Shown here piece after piece: positions 15,001 through 21,760 of a DNA stretch of 64,000 bases (positions are counted from its first letter, which is position 1; each line of letters begins with the position of its first letter). The notes beneath the pieces were generated by a model. The model saw only the letters and a list, made by a program, of their open reading frames with translations. It had not been told where the DNA came from and did not search any database. Source of the stretch: Chitinophaga niastensis (GTDB taxonomy: Bacteria; Bacteroidota; Bacteroidia; Chitinophagales; Chitinophagaceae); the NCBI RefSeq assembly GCF_003014755.1, contig NZ_PYAW01000002.1, forward strand, positions 1,302,001 through 1,366,000, given 5' to 3'. Position numbers and translations under genes: made by a program.

Positions 15001-15402
15001 AAAAATATCCCGGCAGCTGCTACTATATCGTTGCCAACTGTATCCACACGTGATTTGCAGCAGGGACTGGTGATCAGTCTGGCAGAAGCATTGTTTATGC
15101 TACCCGAAGAAGTAGCGACCGATAAAAACTTTGTTGATATGGGATTGGATTCTATTGTAGGCGTAGAGTGGACCCGTGCTATCAATAAACAATATGGAAC
15201 TGCATTGCCGGCAACAAAATTATATGATTATCCTACGATAGAGGAGTTAGCCCGTTATCTGGCTAAGGTGCTGCAGGATAGCCAGGCCGGAGAACAGGCT
15301 GCTGTTACCCTTTCAATGGATGATATCCTGTTAAAGGTAAAGAACGGCCACCTCGATGTGGGACAGGCAGACCAGTTGTTAAATCATCTTTTCGTAAACT
15401 AA
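1..15402 (+). CDS. trans-AT polyketide synthase, five modules, 5' partial: [KS]-DH-KR-ACP / KS-ACP / KS-KR-ACP / KS-KR-ACP / KS-ACP-ACP
   Basis: The reading frame is open from base 1 and starts in the last residues of a KS (AYAHVVVEEY), so the gene begins upstream. Approximate domains by base: DH 540-1420 (HxxxGxxxxP near 640; second motif DAALT, with Thr at the usual Gln/His), KR 1440-2640 (GGGGGLG at 1990), ACP serine 2875; KS 3160-4470 (Cys 3667), ACP serine 5161; KS 5405-6665, KR 7200-8480, ACP serine 8821; KS 9055-10310, KR 10890-12130, ACP serine 12331; KS 12598-13915, then two ACPs with serines at 14794 and 15151. The four complete KS domains keep Cys-His-His and should elongate. No AT domain follows any KS; each has the post-KS linker ending YPFxxExYW. 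The tandem ACPs carry DSIVGVEW, the Trp-containing signature of beta-branching ACPs. The C-terminal tail (NGHLDVGQADQLL) looks like a docking segment for the next protein, whose gene starts 10 bp downstream. Confidence 0.95.
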   Translation, partial: AYAHVVVEEYNQPQKTLPPVTGQPVIIALSAKRTDSLQTKVLQLLQYIRHQQFNDQHLPGIGATLQLYREEMDERIAFSVSSISALIEKLTVIATGKEWPSGIYSGRSLKRISKEESMREWISKGVYDELAGFWVNGGYVDWRLLYNGHAPQKIMLPSYPFAGERYWIPLEDARTSNNSSHTVLHPLVQQNTSGLSGLRFSATFNGTEFFIADHVVSGQKILPGVAHFEMARAAIALAIHAKENEYNISLRNVVWIQPVLAAKEPVTIHIRLFPEDASRIAFEIYSEPDAGKEDVIIHSQGHAIIQSAVNLPSLDIEVALQQCSQRMLTAEDCYSRLQGIGFFHGKSYQAVQKVYVGETTALGELALPEMVADSLLAFVLHPVMMDAALTPALGLMMAPGSNNSLRLALPFALDELEVCGRCTSAMWTLISSGSAPEDQVQKLDVLLYDDKGNLCVSMKGLSFRATENGTTSVLPEATGTLLLEPQWVEQVVSSQTNTANGFAAHHVIFCEKEMMLPEYIMQRMPGVSCISLFADEQQPAARFENYAQQLLLQIQGILKSEEKDNVLLQVVTGVEDEQLLLSGLSGLLMTAQLEHPGFTGQLLATSAKEPDEMVVQLRDSSHQLTYSHIRYINGKRLVKEWCEINVPEEAIQLPWKNGGVYLITGGGGGLGQLFAEEIARNAKEVVLVFAGRSAPEHTIKSQVEAFSTEHTTMIRKKADVSNLQEVTALINDLLSAYGRLDGILHMAGVIRDNYLISKTTTVLQEVFAPKVAGVVNLDIATRALPLDFFVCFSSGAVITGNAGQADYTAANYFMDTYAAYRKQLVAVKHRSGITLSVNWPLWEAGGMKVDEATRHLMTQSTGMIPMHTKSGIRALYQCMASGRGQVMVMEGNVPLMKAGIAALTQHNPTSVQQTISHGEDPLLKTKLMEVLQKLTADIIRRNAGGLDVMKPLSSYGFDSITFTELANKLNQQFKLRLTPTIFFEHASLQQLTEYLIQRYTEQLNMYFGITAKRTTVPDPVKAKPANASWQYASRDTIKPQVASTGPYENPTPDQVAVIGMSGRFPMAADLTQFWNNLLEGKDCITEIPESRWDWKAYYGDPRKEVNKTNVKWGGFIDGIDEFDPLFFGISPKEAEMMDPQQRLLMMYVWKVLEDAGYASHYFAGTQTAIFAGTMGSSYSSLVAGSNAAIEGFSSTGMVASVGPNRMSYFLDLHGPSEPVETACSSSLVAIHRAVECINNGSCDMAIAGGINTIVTPEAHISFNKAGMLSEDGRCKTFSAEANGYVRGEGVGMLLLKRLSAAEADGDHIYGVIRATAENHGGRANSLTSPNPVAQAALLKKVYTKAGIDPATVNYIETHGTGTVLGDPIEINALKSAFKTLYEAAGSRDVNTAHCGLGTVKSNIGHLELAAGVAGVMKVLLQLQHKTLVKSLHCDNINPYIELSDSPFYIVQQSQPWQALQDSNGRLLPRRAGVSSFGFGGVNAHIVIEEYIPHTTSKFVAVHPAIIVLSALTTEGLKQQAVLLLSAIQQGHLEKADLPAIACTLQTGRDAMKERLGFVARSIAEVVEKLQDFIDDNNDTAVYRGQSKSSREALAVFTADEELQEAVDKWIQRGKYDKLLDLWVKGLSFDWNRLYENGRPRRISLPTYPFARESYWITAATPSSVVAPSTPSQQLTAEVQVSNLPDELYLRKLITQLLSDSLKVNAAKIDADDSFADYGLDSVTGVHLVQLLNDHLSLSLETTILFDYSSVNRLAGYIYTACKPVRIPSRVTTATAVPHPLSGAGDNTVPASAGQQKGQSHDSREPVAIIGMSGRFAGANNIEELWKHLSNGTNLVEKVTRWDLAAYATDDQTFCNHGSFLDDIAAFDPLFFNISGNEAAYMDPQQRLFLQEAWKALEDAGYAGKSEDGRLCGVYAGCGAGDYQQLFRNNEQIPAQAFWGNMSSVIPARIAYYLNLQGPAVSIDTACSSSLVAVHLACQGLWEHETTMALAGGVFVQSTPWLYASAGKAGMLSPTGTCYTFDDRANGFVPGEGVGVVVLKRLSEALADGDHIYGVIRGSGINQDGTTNGITAPSAVSQERLESSIYERFDIDPANIQLVEAHGTGTKLGDPIEFNALSRAFRKYTDKQYFCAIGSVKTNIGHTQLAAGIAGLFKVLLSLQHRQIPPSLHYEKGNTNISFDESPFFVNTDLKEWPATGDRPRCAATSSFGASGTNAHMVIEEAPQVVRTHVMKPGYIVLLSARTPHQLQQIARRLSSFCDDAPGADLGNISYTLLMGRKHFTHRLAVVAKDTNELATALKNWLDNGKAPQVYSAGQITEDQESLKKYGEECIQYCSSNNSNNVEFLERLAVVAGLYVQGYTLLYENLYAGDTYSRISLPTYPFSTERYWVPAFVSAPVITPVQKQQLAQEAHGTSDVAYELMTFEEVWEAVDLIATTNIKDKIWVCMLEETAQQHMSATAYAGVTLVFIAPGSSYEKYAAHHYRINAAEKGTYERALNDITATVGKIDGVLYGWPLTTTVFVEDSSPVLFLLQALSACKVKDVRVLLTGLYHNGIERCHIESWMGIERSLGMILPQIQMAVVFGEAGHIALSQWLLICRDELQAAVLKSAHYQQGRREVCKIHPVIIENNPDSMIRAGGTYLITGGCGGLGILFARHFAGLHPVNLILTGRTPLDAAKQASVKALEDLGSKVWYVQADICDEMSMQEALQPVLLHSGPVNGVIHAAGISTDKGVLEKSPADFQQVLAPKVTGVMVLDKLLQDQSPDFVCYFSSSSGIMGDFGSCDYAMANRFLITYARYRSSLSLPGKTAVINWPLWNGEGMKVGGDDTTKMYLKSSGLRLMEATEGIDLFKKLLLQSRTQHLVITGQPARVHRFLGLTAVDKKEAATVVMDAGEKKVMARRAGISLPDCIEQDLKQLAAGLLQIGAENLYIKDNLADFGFDSISLAQFAQLLASHYQLDITPALFFGYSTLEKLTQYFATAHTDMMETFYGEEEPVIATSAVTASSAVLPAASPVTENMQEPIAIIGMSGRFPQARNIDEMWDIMVQGKHAVEEIPAERFDWRLYYDGPQPQPGKTNCKWCGCIPGVAEFDPLFFEISPGEAETMDPRQRLLLQESWRALEDAGYLTAQLNTGKIGMFVGVEEGDYQMLTREKSTITSNHNAILASRLAYFLNLNGPVMAINTACSSGLVAVHQACMSLRTGECDAALAAGVNLVLVPEAFIWMGQAGMLSDDGKCAVFDRQANGLVPGEAVAAVVLKRLSRAIADGDPVYAVIKGSGINYDGKTNGITAPSGVAQTALLKDVYDRYQIIPEDISYLVTHGTGTRLGDPVEVNALYDAFRSYTQKQAFCALTSTKTNFGHTMAASGLVSLISLVQALRHETIPASLHCVQESDYIKWKESPFYVNKTSRHWEQTNGLRTGALSAFGFSGTNAHMVLQSYASPAVVNREAPYYMVVLSAKTEDALRNKIRDMVVFLEQPETAASSLSAITYTLLEGRQHFACRCAVVVANRQEAVHGWKQAGRNERLPFVFTGKVPRDFRMQTALQQYATQLLQNSQSLHNQPGKYQETLFALAELYCQGYELPWPLLYGDVLPQRVHLPTYPFAQEYYWVTPAVVTAQVSATAERVTETDTLFLQPYWKEQAAESAVTVPEYEQHLVISCIPEGIHAKEITARIQEVQYICLAGSITETDKRFQQQAAQLFTTVQSLLNSKPRKKILVQLQIGDQPEEQLSAGLAGILKTARLENPLFYGQLIRTSSAITDPEILINQLLECARNPLDTDVRYKDGKREVAGWKEMTMPESTPALPWKEGGVYLITGGAGGLGWIFAEEMAVVSKGITLVLCGRSALSGEQEQRITALAARGVKVLYKQADVSDLQQADKLILDIQSLCGRLDGIIHSAGLIRDNYIFKKTTAELLQVLSPKVSGLLHIDEASKHLPLDFIVAFSSGAGVMGNAGQADYAAANAFMDAYARYRDELVREGKRSGKTLAISWPLWEEGGMAVDDATRNTILQKAGMIPLRRQTGIAAFYKSLQYAQTHVMIWEGYPTTMRAFLQDAGTADKKRIPVPVIPAAASSQLRRKTTHQLKLLLAEDIKLDISRIDAAAPLEIYGIDSFIITRLNQKLAVIFGELSKTLFFEYQTLDALADYFVTDHVQVCMEWTGLTAATVAENITTTTASDDSQNTFHITAPLSPAPVAHAPQDGPEPIAIIGLSGRYPQAATLEEYWNNLATGKDCITEIPADRWPVDGFFNPDEAAAIEQGKSYSKWGGFLEGFADFDPKFFNISPREAINMDPQERLFIQACWEVLEDAGYTREQLALKYKHRVGVFAGITKTGFDLYGPELWKAGKPFYPHTSFSSVANRVSYLFNLQGPSMPIDTMCSSSLTAIHEACGHLRLRECELAIAGGVNLYVHPSGYIGLCAQRMLSADGQCKSFGAGGNGFVPGEGVGAVLLKRLSAAIADNDHIYGVIRSSGINHGGKTNGYTVPNPVLQGMLIRETMDKAGIDAGTISYIEAHGTGTELGDPIEITGLTQAFRHHTQDQQFCAIGAVKSNIGHLEAAAGIAGITKVLLQMKHGKIAPSLHAAVLNPNINFGRTPFIVQQELKEWKRLVVHTNGVETTLPRRAGISSFGAGGTNAHVIIEEYISGQQQKNTTASLPVIILLSARNANRLIEMAGRLLAFVRQAIPDETMLADIAYTLQVGREAMEERLAFTVNNLQELEEKLVLFTGNVENTGEFYRGQIKDGKSTLSDLSVEDALQPAIEQWMQQKKYTRLMELWIKGFVIDWNRLYTDVKRGLISLPAYPFARERYWSPDNLLKVAATAHTPVAPITQPLQAEAVVQQGLQPLTTTVVAENIMRDKPTGIVLRGVAQAIVATTHVTAPPVVAPSVMPAAVITTTISNKQLRRELTASLAEALFMQVEDVDEEKNLVDIGLDSIVGVEWVRAVNKKYGTAVAALRVYDYPTILLFAAFMENELKQLEKPAVAGNDPSLFSLPPEEQPVKVEKNIPAAATISLPTVSTRDLQQGLVISLAEALFMLPEEVATDKNFVDMGLDSIVGVEWTRAINKQYGTALPATKLYDYPTIEELARYLAKVLQDSQAGEQAAVTLSMDDILLKVKNGHLDVGQADQLLNHLFVN

Positions 15403-15412
15403 AGTTATTCCT

Positions 15413-18400
15413 ATGAGTGCACAAGAAGTGTTGAAAGCCTTGCAGGCAGGGGAAATAAGTATGGAGGAAGCCAGATCGGTACTGGAAAAAATGAAACGAC
15501 AGGCAGCACCTTTACCGGAGATTCCTGTGAAGCAGGAAAATAAAGTGAAGTATAACGTAAACGAACCTACGTCAGATGTTTCGTACCCGGAGCGTATTGC
15601 TATTGTTGGTATGTCAGGGCGATATCCTGGTGCAGGTAATCTTCGTCAATACTGGGATAATCTGGAGAAAGGAAGGGATTGTGTACGTGAAGTGCCGGTG
15701 GACCGCTGGAATGTAAACGAGTTTTATGCACCACTTCCTTATCAGAAGGGAAAAGTATATTGTAAATGGTTAGGTGCGTTGGATGACATTGCTCTTTTTG
15801 ATCCCTTGTTTTTTAGTATCACTCCGCTGGAAGCGGAAGGCATGGATCCGCAGCAACGCCTTTTTTTACAGGAAGCCTATAAGTCATTTGAGGATGCGGG
15901 CTATACCCGGCAAACTTTAAGTAATAAAAAATGTGCCGTATACCTCGGCATTATGAGCAACGAATATGGACTGTTGCAGTATAAAAGTCAGGCGGCATCT
16001 GCTAACATTACGGGCAACAGTTTTTCAATTGCTGCTGCACGTGTGGCCTATAACCTCAACCTGAAAGGCCCCGCCATTTCTATTGATACCGCCTGCTCTT
16101 CTTCCCTGGTAGCCACACATCTGGCCTGTCAGGCTTTGCTGAACAGAGAGGTGGATATGGCACTGGCAGGCGGCGTAACGCTTTATCTTACTGCTGAATC
16201 ATACATGGGAATGTGCAGCGCGGGTATGCTCTCTCCGGAAGGCCGTTGCAAAACATTTGATGATAGCGCCAATGGTTTTGTGCCCGGTGAAGGAGTGGGC
16301 GCATTGGTACTAAAAAGATTAACGGATGCAGTAGCAGATAAGGATCCGGTGTATGGCGTAATCATCGGCTCCGGCATTAACCAGGACGGAAAAACAAATG
16401 GGATGACTGCACCTAGTGTTAATAGTCAGATTGAACTGGAACGGGAGATTTATGAGAGATATAAGATAGATCCGCAAAGCATCAGTTATGTGGAAATGCA
16501 TGGTACCGGTACTAAACTGGGTGATCCGATTGAGCTGGAGGCTTTGTCAACTGTTTTTAAAGAGAAAACCAGCCAGCGCAACTTCTGTGCCCTGGGTTCT
16601 GTAAAAAGTAATATTGGTCATACTTCAGCAGCGGCAGGTGTAGCAAGCGTACAGAAAGTACTGTTAGCTATGCAGCATCAGCAGCTCGTACCGACCTTAC
16701 ATTTTTCTAAACCTAATGAACATTTTAATTTTGATGATTCCCCTTTTTATGTAAATACTTCTTTGCAACCCTGGGTATCTACTGCTGCCACTCCACGACG
16801 TGCAGCTATCAGCTCTTTCGGGTATAGTGGTACCAACGCACACCTGGTCATTGAAGAATATCAATCGCCGGCCACACCTGTTGATACAGGTGTTCCCCTG
16901 CTTTTTGTATTGTCTGCCAAAAGTGAGGAACAGCTGAAAGAATATGCAGCAGCACTTTATTTGCAGGTAAGCGCACAGGAAGATATTGTGTTGTCAGATA
17001 TCGCCTGGACATTGCAAACAGGGCGCCAGTCAATGGAATACCGCATGGCTTTTGTTGCTGATACAAAACCGGCTTTGCTGACATCACTATTGACATTTAC
17101 GGAGCAAGCCACTTACGCCAGTATTATGACAGGTAAGGTGGGTAAAAAGATAGAAGAAGAGGAGGAGCATATAAAACCATTGCTGGAAACATGGTTGCAG
17201 AAAAAAGAATTGCTGAAGCTGGCAGCCTTGTGGATAAGGGGTTTGACGATCGACTGGAACAGATTGTATCAGGAAGTAAAACCCCGCAGAATTAGTTTAC
17301 CTACTTATCCGTTTGCCCGTGAACGATACTGGGTGCCGGATGTGGCAGTCAGCCAAACGACCGATGAACCACTACGTGCAGGGCTAAACGAAACAGCTTC
17401 CCGCCGTAGTTATTTTCTGGAAAAACAATGGGAGCCCGCACCGGCAACCACATCAGGTAAAACAAACGGACCGGTATTAATATTGTCAGACAGTTCAGCT
17501 AAAACGCTGGCAGGCCTGGTTGGTGCTCATTTCCCCGGCAGCGATATCTTTTATATAGATGAAGATCAGTTGCCCGTTGTTTTGCAGAAAGTTTACAGCG
17601 GTTGTATAAACCTGTTAGGATGCGGAACGATATCCGATCAGGATCTTAGCTGGTTACCCCCATTGCAGCAACTGATAGAACAGGGTGGTGCCGGCTTGCT
17701 GCTGCTGGCAGTGAGCCGTGGGCTGGAATCAGCGGAAGTGTCCCTGCAACAGTTAAGTGGCGCCTTGTCAGCAGGATTGTTCCGGATGCTGCAAAATGAA
17801 TATCGTCAGTTACGTTCGCGTCATATGGATGTAGCCATAATGATAGATGATGTTACACTGGCATCACTGATCGTATCAGAATACAACCAGGAAAGCCGGG
17901 AACCGGAGATCGTGTACCGGCAGGATGGTCAGCGGTATCGTGCATTGTTGTCAGCACTTACGTTGCCGGCGGCAACTGCCGGAACTAAAGTGCAGTTTGG
18001 CCCGGAGGAAGTATTACTGATCACAGGAGGAACACGTGGAATCGGTGCCTTATGTGCAGTTCATTTTGTAAAAAATTATGCTGTTAAACGGTTGGTGTTG
18101 TGTGGACGGGAACCTTTACCGGCCAGGGATACATGGCATACTTATACAACAGATAGTATTACCGGAATTAAAATAGCAGGCATTCAGGCGTTGGAAGCGC
18201 TGGGTGCGCAGGTGGAAGTACTGACAGTACCGCTCACCGACAAGGCTGCATTTGTACAGGCTTTGTCAGCAATAACGTCCAAAATGGGTCCTGTAAAGGG
18301 CATCATTCATAGTGCCGGTATGACGGACCCACATAATCCTGCGTTTATCCGTAAACGTATGACTGACATATCCGCTGTATTGGCACCAAAAGTAGCAGGA

Positions 18401-20614
18401 CTAAATGTGCTGTATGAAATTTTTAAAGCGCAACCGCTGCATTGTTTTGTATTGTTCTCTTCTGTATCTGCAGCCATGCCCGTGTTGGGAGCCGGTCAGA
18501 GTGATTATGTAATGGGCAATGCCTATATGGACTACTTCAGCAGTGCGCACAGGAGTGCTTGTCCATTGATCAGTATACAGTGGCCCAGCTGGGAGGAAAC
18601 AGGTATGGGAGCTGTGAAAGGCGGCGTATATGCAGCAACAGGTTTACACACGTTGCTGAATGAAGAAGGTGTTGGTTTACTGGACCAGGTACTGGCCAGT
18701 GGCCGTAGAGGTGTATTGCTGGCCGCAGTGGCAGATCCTGCAGTATTTAATCCTGCAATCCCGCCGGATAACTATCTGTTAGTACCGGAAACGGCACCTT
18801 CCCGTGCCGCTGTAATTACGGAAAATAATCATTCTTTACTGGCAGATGTACGTCAATGGTTACTGGAATTGTTTGGCCGGGAGCTGAGAATACCAATAGA
18901 AAAGCTGGACGCGGACACTCCATTCCAGGACTACGGTGTCGATTCCATTTTGCTCGCACAGCTGTTGCGTCAGATCAATAAAGAAATACCGGAAGCGCTG
19001 GATCCATCCTTATTGTTTGAATACCCTTCTTTGTCTTCACTGTCTGTATGGTTGACGTCACATTATGGTGCGGTCTTATCTGCGGTGGTTAAAAATACGG
19101 TTGCAGCAAATAAACGTATACCCGTTGAAGTTATCTCTGCCGGCACCACTGTAAAAACAGAAAATATAGTAGCGGCGCCGGTTAATAGCCACGACAATGA
19201 TATAGCGGTAATAGGTATGTCATGCAGGTTTGCAGGTGCAGTTAATCTGGATGCTTACTGGAAACTGCTGTCAGAAGGCCGCAGTGGCCTGAGTGCTCTT
19301 TCCGGTCCGGAATGGAATGCCGGAAATTCGCCGGTATATGGAGGCTTACTGGAGGATAAGGGTTTATTTGATCCGGCCTTCTTTTTATTGCCTGCATCAG
19401 ATGTACCGGCAATGGATCCTCAGGCGCTGATTGTGCTGGAAGAAAGTTTGCTTGCATTGTGCCATGCAGGTTATAGTCATACAGCACTGAAAGGCCAGCC
19501 GGTAGGTGTATATATGGGAGGTCGCAGCCAGCATCAGCCATCGGTCGCTGATTTGTTATCTGCACGCAATCCTATAGTAGCAGTAGGGCAGAATTATCTG
19601 GCAGCCAATGTGAGTCATTTTTTTGACTTGCGGGGCCCTGCGGTAGTGGTGGACACAGCATGTTCTTCCTCATTGGTAGCCTTGCATATGGCCGCGCAGG
19701 CATTGCAAACAGGAGAGATCAGGGCGGCGCTGGTTGGCGGGGTTAGCCTGTTGCAGCCAGGAGGCGCCATGGAGTTATTTCAGCAGCGTGGCTTGTTAAA
19801 CCGTGGAAACGCCTTTCATGTTTTTGATGCGCGTGCGTCCGGCGTGTTATTATCAGAAGGCGCCGGCATGCTGGTGGTAAAACGGCTGGCGGATGCGCAG
19901 GCAGCAGGAGACCGCGTTTACGGCGTAATAAAATCAGTAGCCGTGAATAATGATGGCCGCACGGCAGGCCCGGCCAGTCCGAACCTGCAGGCACAGAAGG
20001 AGGTGATGTTGCAGGGACTTATACGCAGCGGGTATCAGCCGGGTGATATCAGTTATATAGAAGCCAATGGCTCCGGTTCAGCAGTGACGGATCTGCTGGA
20101 GCTGAAAGCAATAGAAGAAGTATACCGCAGTGCTAAAGGTGCCACCTGTATGCTCGGCAGTATCAAACCCAATATAGGTCATCCTTTGTGTGCAGAAGGA
20201 ATGGCCGGATTGATCAAGGTATTGCTGATGCTGCATCATAAAGAAATAGTACCGTTTTTATCCGGCCAGCAACCTATGCTGCACTACGATATCGGTCATT
20301 CGCCATTCAGTTTTTGCCGCGAGCGTACTTCATGGGATATTTCCCCGGCAGTGGCAGGCATCAATTGTTTTGCTGATGGTGGTACCAACGTACACGTAAT
20401 TGTTAGTGCGGCACCGGCTGCAAATACGGATGGTGTTACCCGGAATCCTTTACCCTTACCGCTCATGCAACGCAGGCCGGTAAGGAACAGTGTAGTAACT
20501 CCTCACGTAAAAGCATATACGGAGAAAAATACAATGTCACAAGATTCCGTCAGGGTTACCAGCGCCTGGAAAAAAACAGCATCCGTGGAAAAGATTGCTT
20601 CTCTCCGTAATTAA
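15413..20614 (+). CDS. trans-AT polyketide synthase: docking-KS-KR-ACP-KS0 (first half of a split dehydrating bimodule)
   Basis: A 1733-residue protein. Residues 1-30 form an amphipathic helix pair (ALQAGEISMEEARSVLEKM) of the four-helix-bundle docking type, matching the tail of the preceding PKS. The KS (bases 15590-16860) keeps ACSSS, HGTGT and NIGH; because it follows tandem beta-branch ACPs it should accept a beta-branched chain. The KR (about 17400-18700) keeps TGGTRGIG, the Ser in FSSVSA and the Tyr in SDYVMGN. The ACP serine is in YGVDSI near 18943. The final KS (19195-20420) keeps Cys1417 but has EANGSGS where EAHGTGT is expected, so the first catalytic His is Asn1552; it is a non-elongating KS0. 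The protein ends without a DH: the DH opens the next protein. The 68-residue tail holds an RNPLPLPLMQRR motif that recurs after the second KS0. Intergenic gap to the next gene is 11 bp. Confidence 0.95.
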   Translation: MSAQEVLKALQAGEISMEEARSVLEKMKRQAAPLPEIPVKQENKVKYNVNEPTSDVSYPERIAIVGMSGRYPGAGNLRQYWDNLEKGRDCVREVPVDRWNVNEFYAPLPYQKGKVYCKWLGALDDIALFDPLFFSITPLEAEGMDPQQRLFLQEAYKSFEDAGYTRQTLSNKKCAVYLGIMSNEYGLLQYKSQAASANITGNSFSIAAARVAYNLNLKGPAISIDTACSSSLVATHLACQALLNREVDMALAGGVTLYLTAESYMGMCSAGMLSPEGRCKTFDDSANGFVPGEGVGALVLKRLTDAVADKDPVYGVIIGSGINQDGKTNGMTAPSVNSQIELEREIYERYKIDPQSISYVEMHGTGTKLGDPIELEALSTVFKEKTSQRNFCALGSVKSNIGHTSAAAGVASVQKVLLAMQHQQLVPTLHFSKPNEHFNFDDSPFYVNTSLQPWVSTAATPRRAAISSFGYSGTNAHLVIEEYQSPATPVDTGVPLLFVLSAKSEEQLKEYAAALYLQVSAQEDIVLSDIAWTLQTGRQSMEYRMAFVADTKPALLTSLLTFTEQATYASIMTGKVGKKIEEEEEHIKPLLETWLQKKELLKLAALWIRGLTIDWNRLYQEVKPRRISLPTYPFARERYWVPDVAVSQTTDEPLRAGLNETASRRSYFLEKQWEPAPATTSGKTNGPVLILSDSSAKTLAGLVGAHFPGSDIFYIDEDQLPVVLQKVYSGCINLLGCGTISDQDLSWLPPLQQLIEQGGAGLLLLAVSRGLESAEVSLQQLSGALSAGLFRMLQNEYRQLRSRHMDVAIMIDDVTLASLIVSEYNQESREPEIVYRQDGQRYRALLSALTLPAATAGTKVQFGPEEVLLITGGTRGIGALCAVHFVKNYAVKRLVLCGREPLPARDTWHTYTTDSITGIKIAGIQALEALGAQVEVLTVPLTDKAAFVQALSAITSKMGPVKGIIHSAGMTDPHNPAFIRKRMTDISAVLAPKVAGLNVLYEIFKAQPLHCFVLFSSVSAAMPVLGAGQSDYVMGNAYMDYFSSAHRSACPLISIQWPSWEETGMGAVKGGVYAATGLHTLLNEEGVGLLDQVLASGRRGVLLAAVADPAVFNPAIPPDNYLLVPETAPSRAAVITENNHSLLADVRQWLLELFGRELRIPIEKLDADTPFQDYGVDSILLAQLLRQINKEIPEALDPSLLFEYPSLSSLSVWLTSHYGAVLSAVVKNTVAANKRIPVEVISAGTTVKTENIVAAPVNSHDNDIAVIGMSCRFAGAVNLDAYWKLLSEGRSGLSALSGPEWNAGNSPVYGGLLEDKGLFDPAFFLLPASDVPAMDPQALIVLEESLLALCHAGYSHTALKGQPVGVYMGGRSQHQPSVADLLSARNPIVAVGQNYLAANVSHFFDLRGPAVVVDTACSSSLVALHMAAQALQTGEIRAALVGGVSLLQPGGAMELFQQRGLLNRGNAFHVFDARASGVLLSEGAGMLVVKRLADAQAAGDRVYGVIKSVAVNNDGRTAGPASPNLQAQKEVMLQGLIRSGYQPGDISYIEANGSGSAVTDLLELKAIEEVYRSAKGATCMLGSIKPNIGHPLCAEGMAGLIKVLLMLHHKEIVPFLSGQQPMLHYDIGHSPFSFCRERTSWDISPAVAGINCFADGGTNVHVIVSAAPAANTDGVTRNPLPLPLMQRRPVRNSVVTPHVKAYTEKNTMSQDSVRVTSAWKKTASVEKIASLRN

Positions 20615-21760
20615 AAAAAAGAACCATGAAAGATCAATTGCTTATAAATATTCATCATCCCATATTAGGTGATCACCGCGTTTACGGACAGGCTTTATTA
20701 CCAGGATTGGCTTATATCGATCTGTTGTATCAGTTCTTCCGGGAACAGGGATTTGATTATACCAGTCTGGAATTACAACATCTCAGTATTTACCACCCGC
20801 TGATGGTGACTGCCGAAACAGCGGTGTTGCTGGATATTATCTGCACAGAAAAAAAAGCAGGTCAGTGGCACGTGCTGGTGGAAGGCAGAGAAGAGCGGAA
20901 CGGTGATGTGTCGGAAGATCGGAAACGTTATGTTACAGCTGTCATGCAGGAAACATTACCGATAGTATTTACAGACACGTTGGATATACCCGCACAACTG
21001 CAAACAGCCGATGCGCCGGTGCAGCTGGAAGATATTTATGCGGCCTGCAGGATGCGTGATATGGTACATACCGGCTTCATGAAAGCAGATGGAAAAATTT
21101 ATTCCGCAGGTTCCGTTACAGTCATGGAAATAGCGGTTGGAGCAGCAGCATTACCAACTGTAACAGACTATATGTTTCATCCGGTGTTGATAGATGGAAG
21201 CGGGGCGGGAAGCGCCTTACTTTTTGCGCCGCTTATGAACGGCGAAGAACGTTTATTCCTTCCCTTATCATATGGCCCTTTTCGCGCTGCTGCGTTGTTG
21301 GAAGACAAATGTTTTACGCGTATATATACATCGTCTGTACAGCGAAAGGAAGAATTATTGAGTCTTACCATGGAGTTTTTTAATGCTGCGGGCCAAAAGG
21401 TGGCAGAGCTGCGGAACTTCACCAATAAACTGGTACGGGAGCCGGGAACTATCCAACAGCCGGCTAAAGCGGTTACTGTTAACATGCCCCCGGTGGAAGA
21501 TATTTATACAGAAGTAGCAAACTATTTACGTTTTTTACTGGCAGAGCGGCTACAGCGGCCTGAGCATCTTATTGATGTGCAGATGGGATATTACGAAATG
21601 GGGCTGGACTCTCCCGGCCTGCTGGAGCTGGTACAGGCCATTGAAAAGAAAACAGATACCCTGCTGGCGCCTACACTTTTATTTGAATATACCTCTGTTG
21701 CCGCGCTTGCCGCTTATCTGGTACAACATTACAGCCATTGTTTCGGACAACAAAAGGTTG
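17380..21760 (+). repeat. PKS bimodule segment, copy A (KR-ACP-KS0//DH-ACP)
   Basis: This stretch crosses the boundary between two PKS genes and encodes the KR, ACP, KS0, DH and ACP of the first split bimodule. It matches copy B (28190-32615) in domain order, in length (about 4.4 kb each) and in long blocks of identical protein, for example YFLEKQWE, FRMLQ, HQPSVADLLSARNPIVAVGQ and GGAMELFQQRGL. Some blocks are near-identical at DNA level, for example around 19505-19640 versus 30358-30478. The gene junction falls at the same point in both copies. Confidence 0.8.

Noticed and set aside
1041-15185. Numerous antisense frames of 60-180 codons within the PKS genes
   Set aside because: They are shadows of the high-complexity PKS coding strand and have no recognisable domains.
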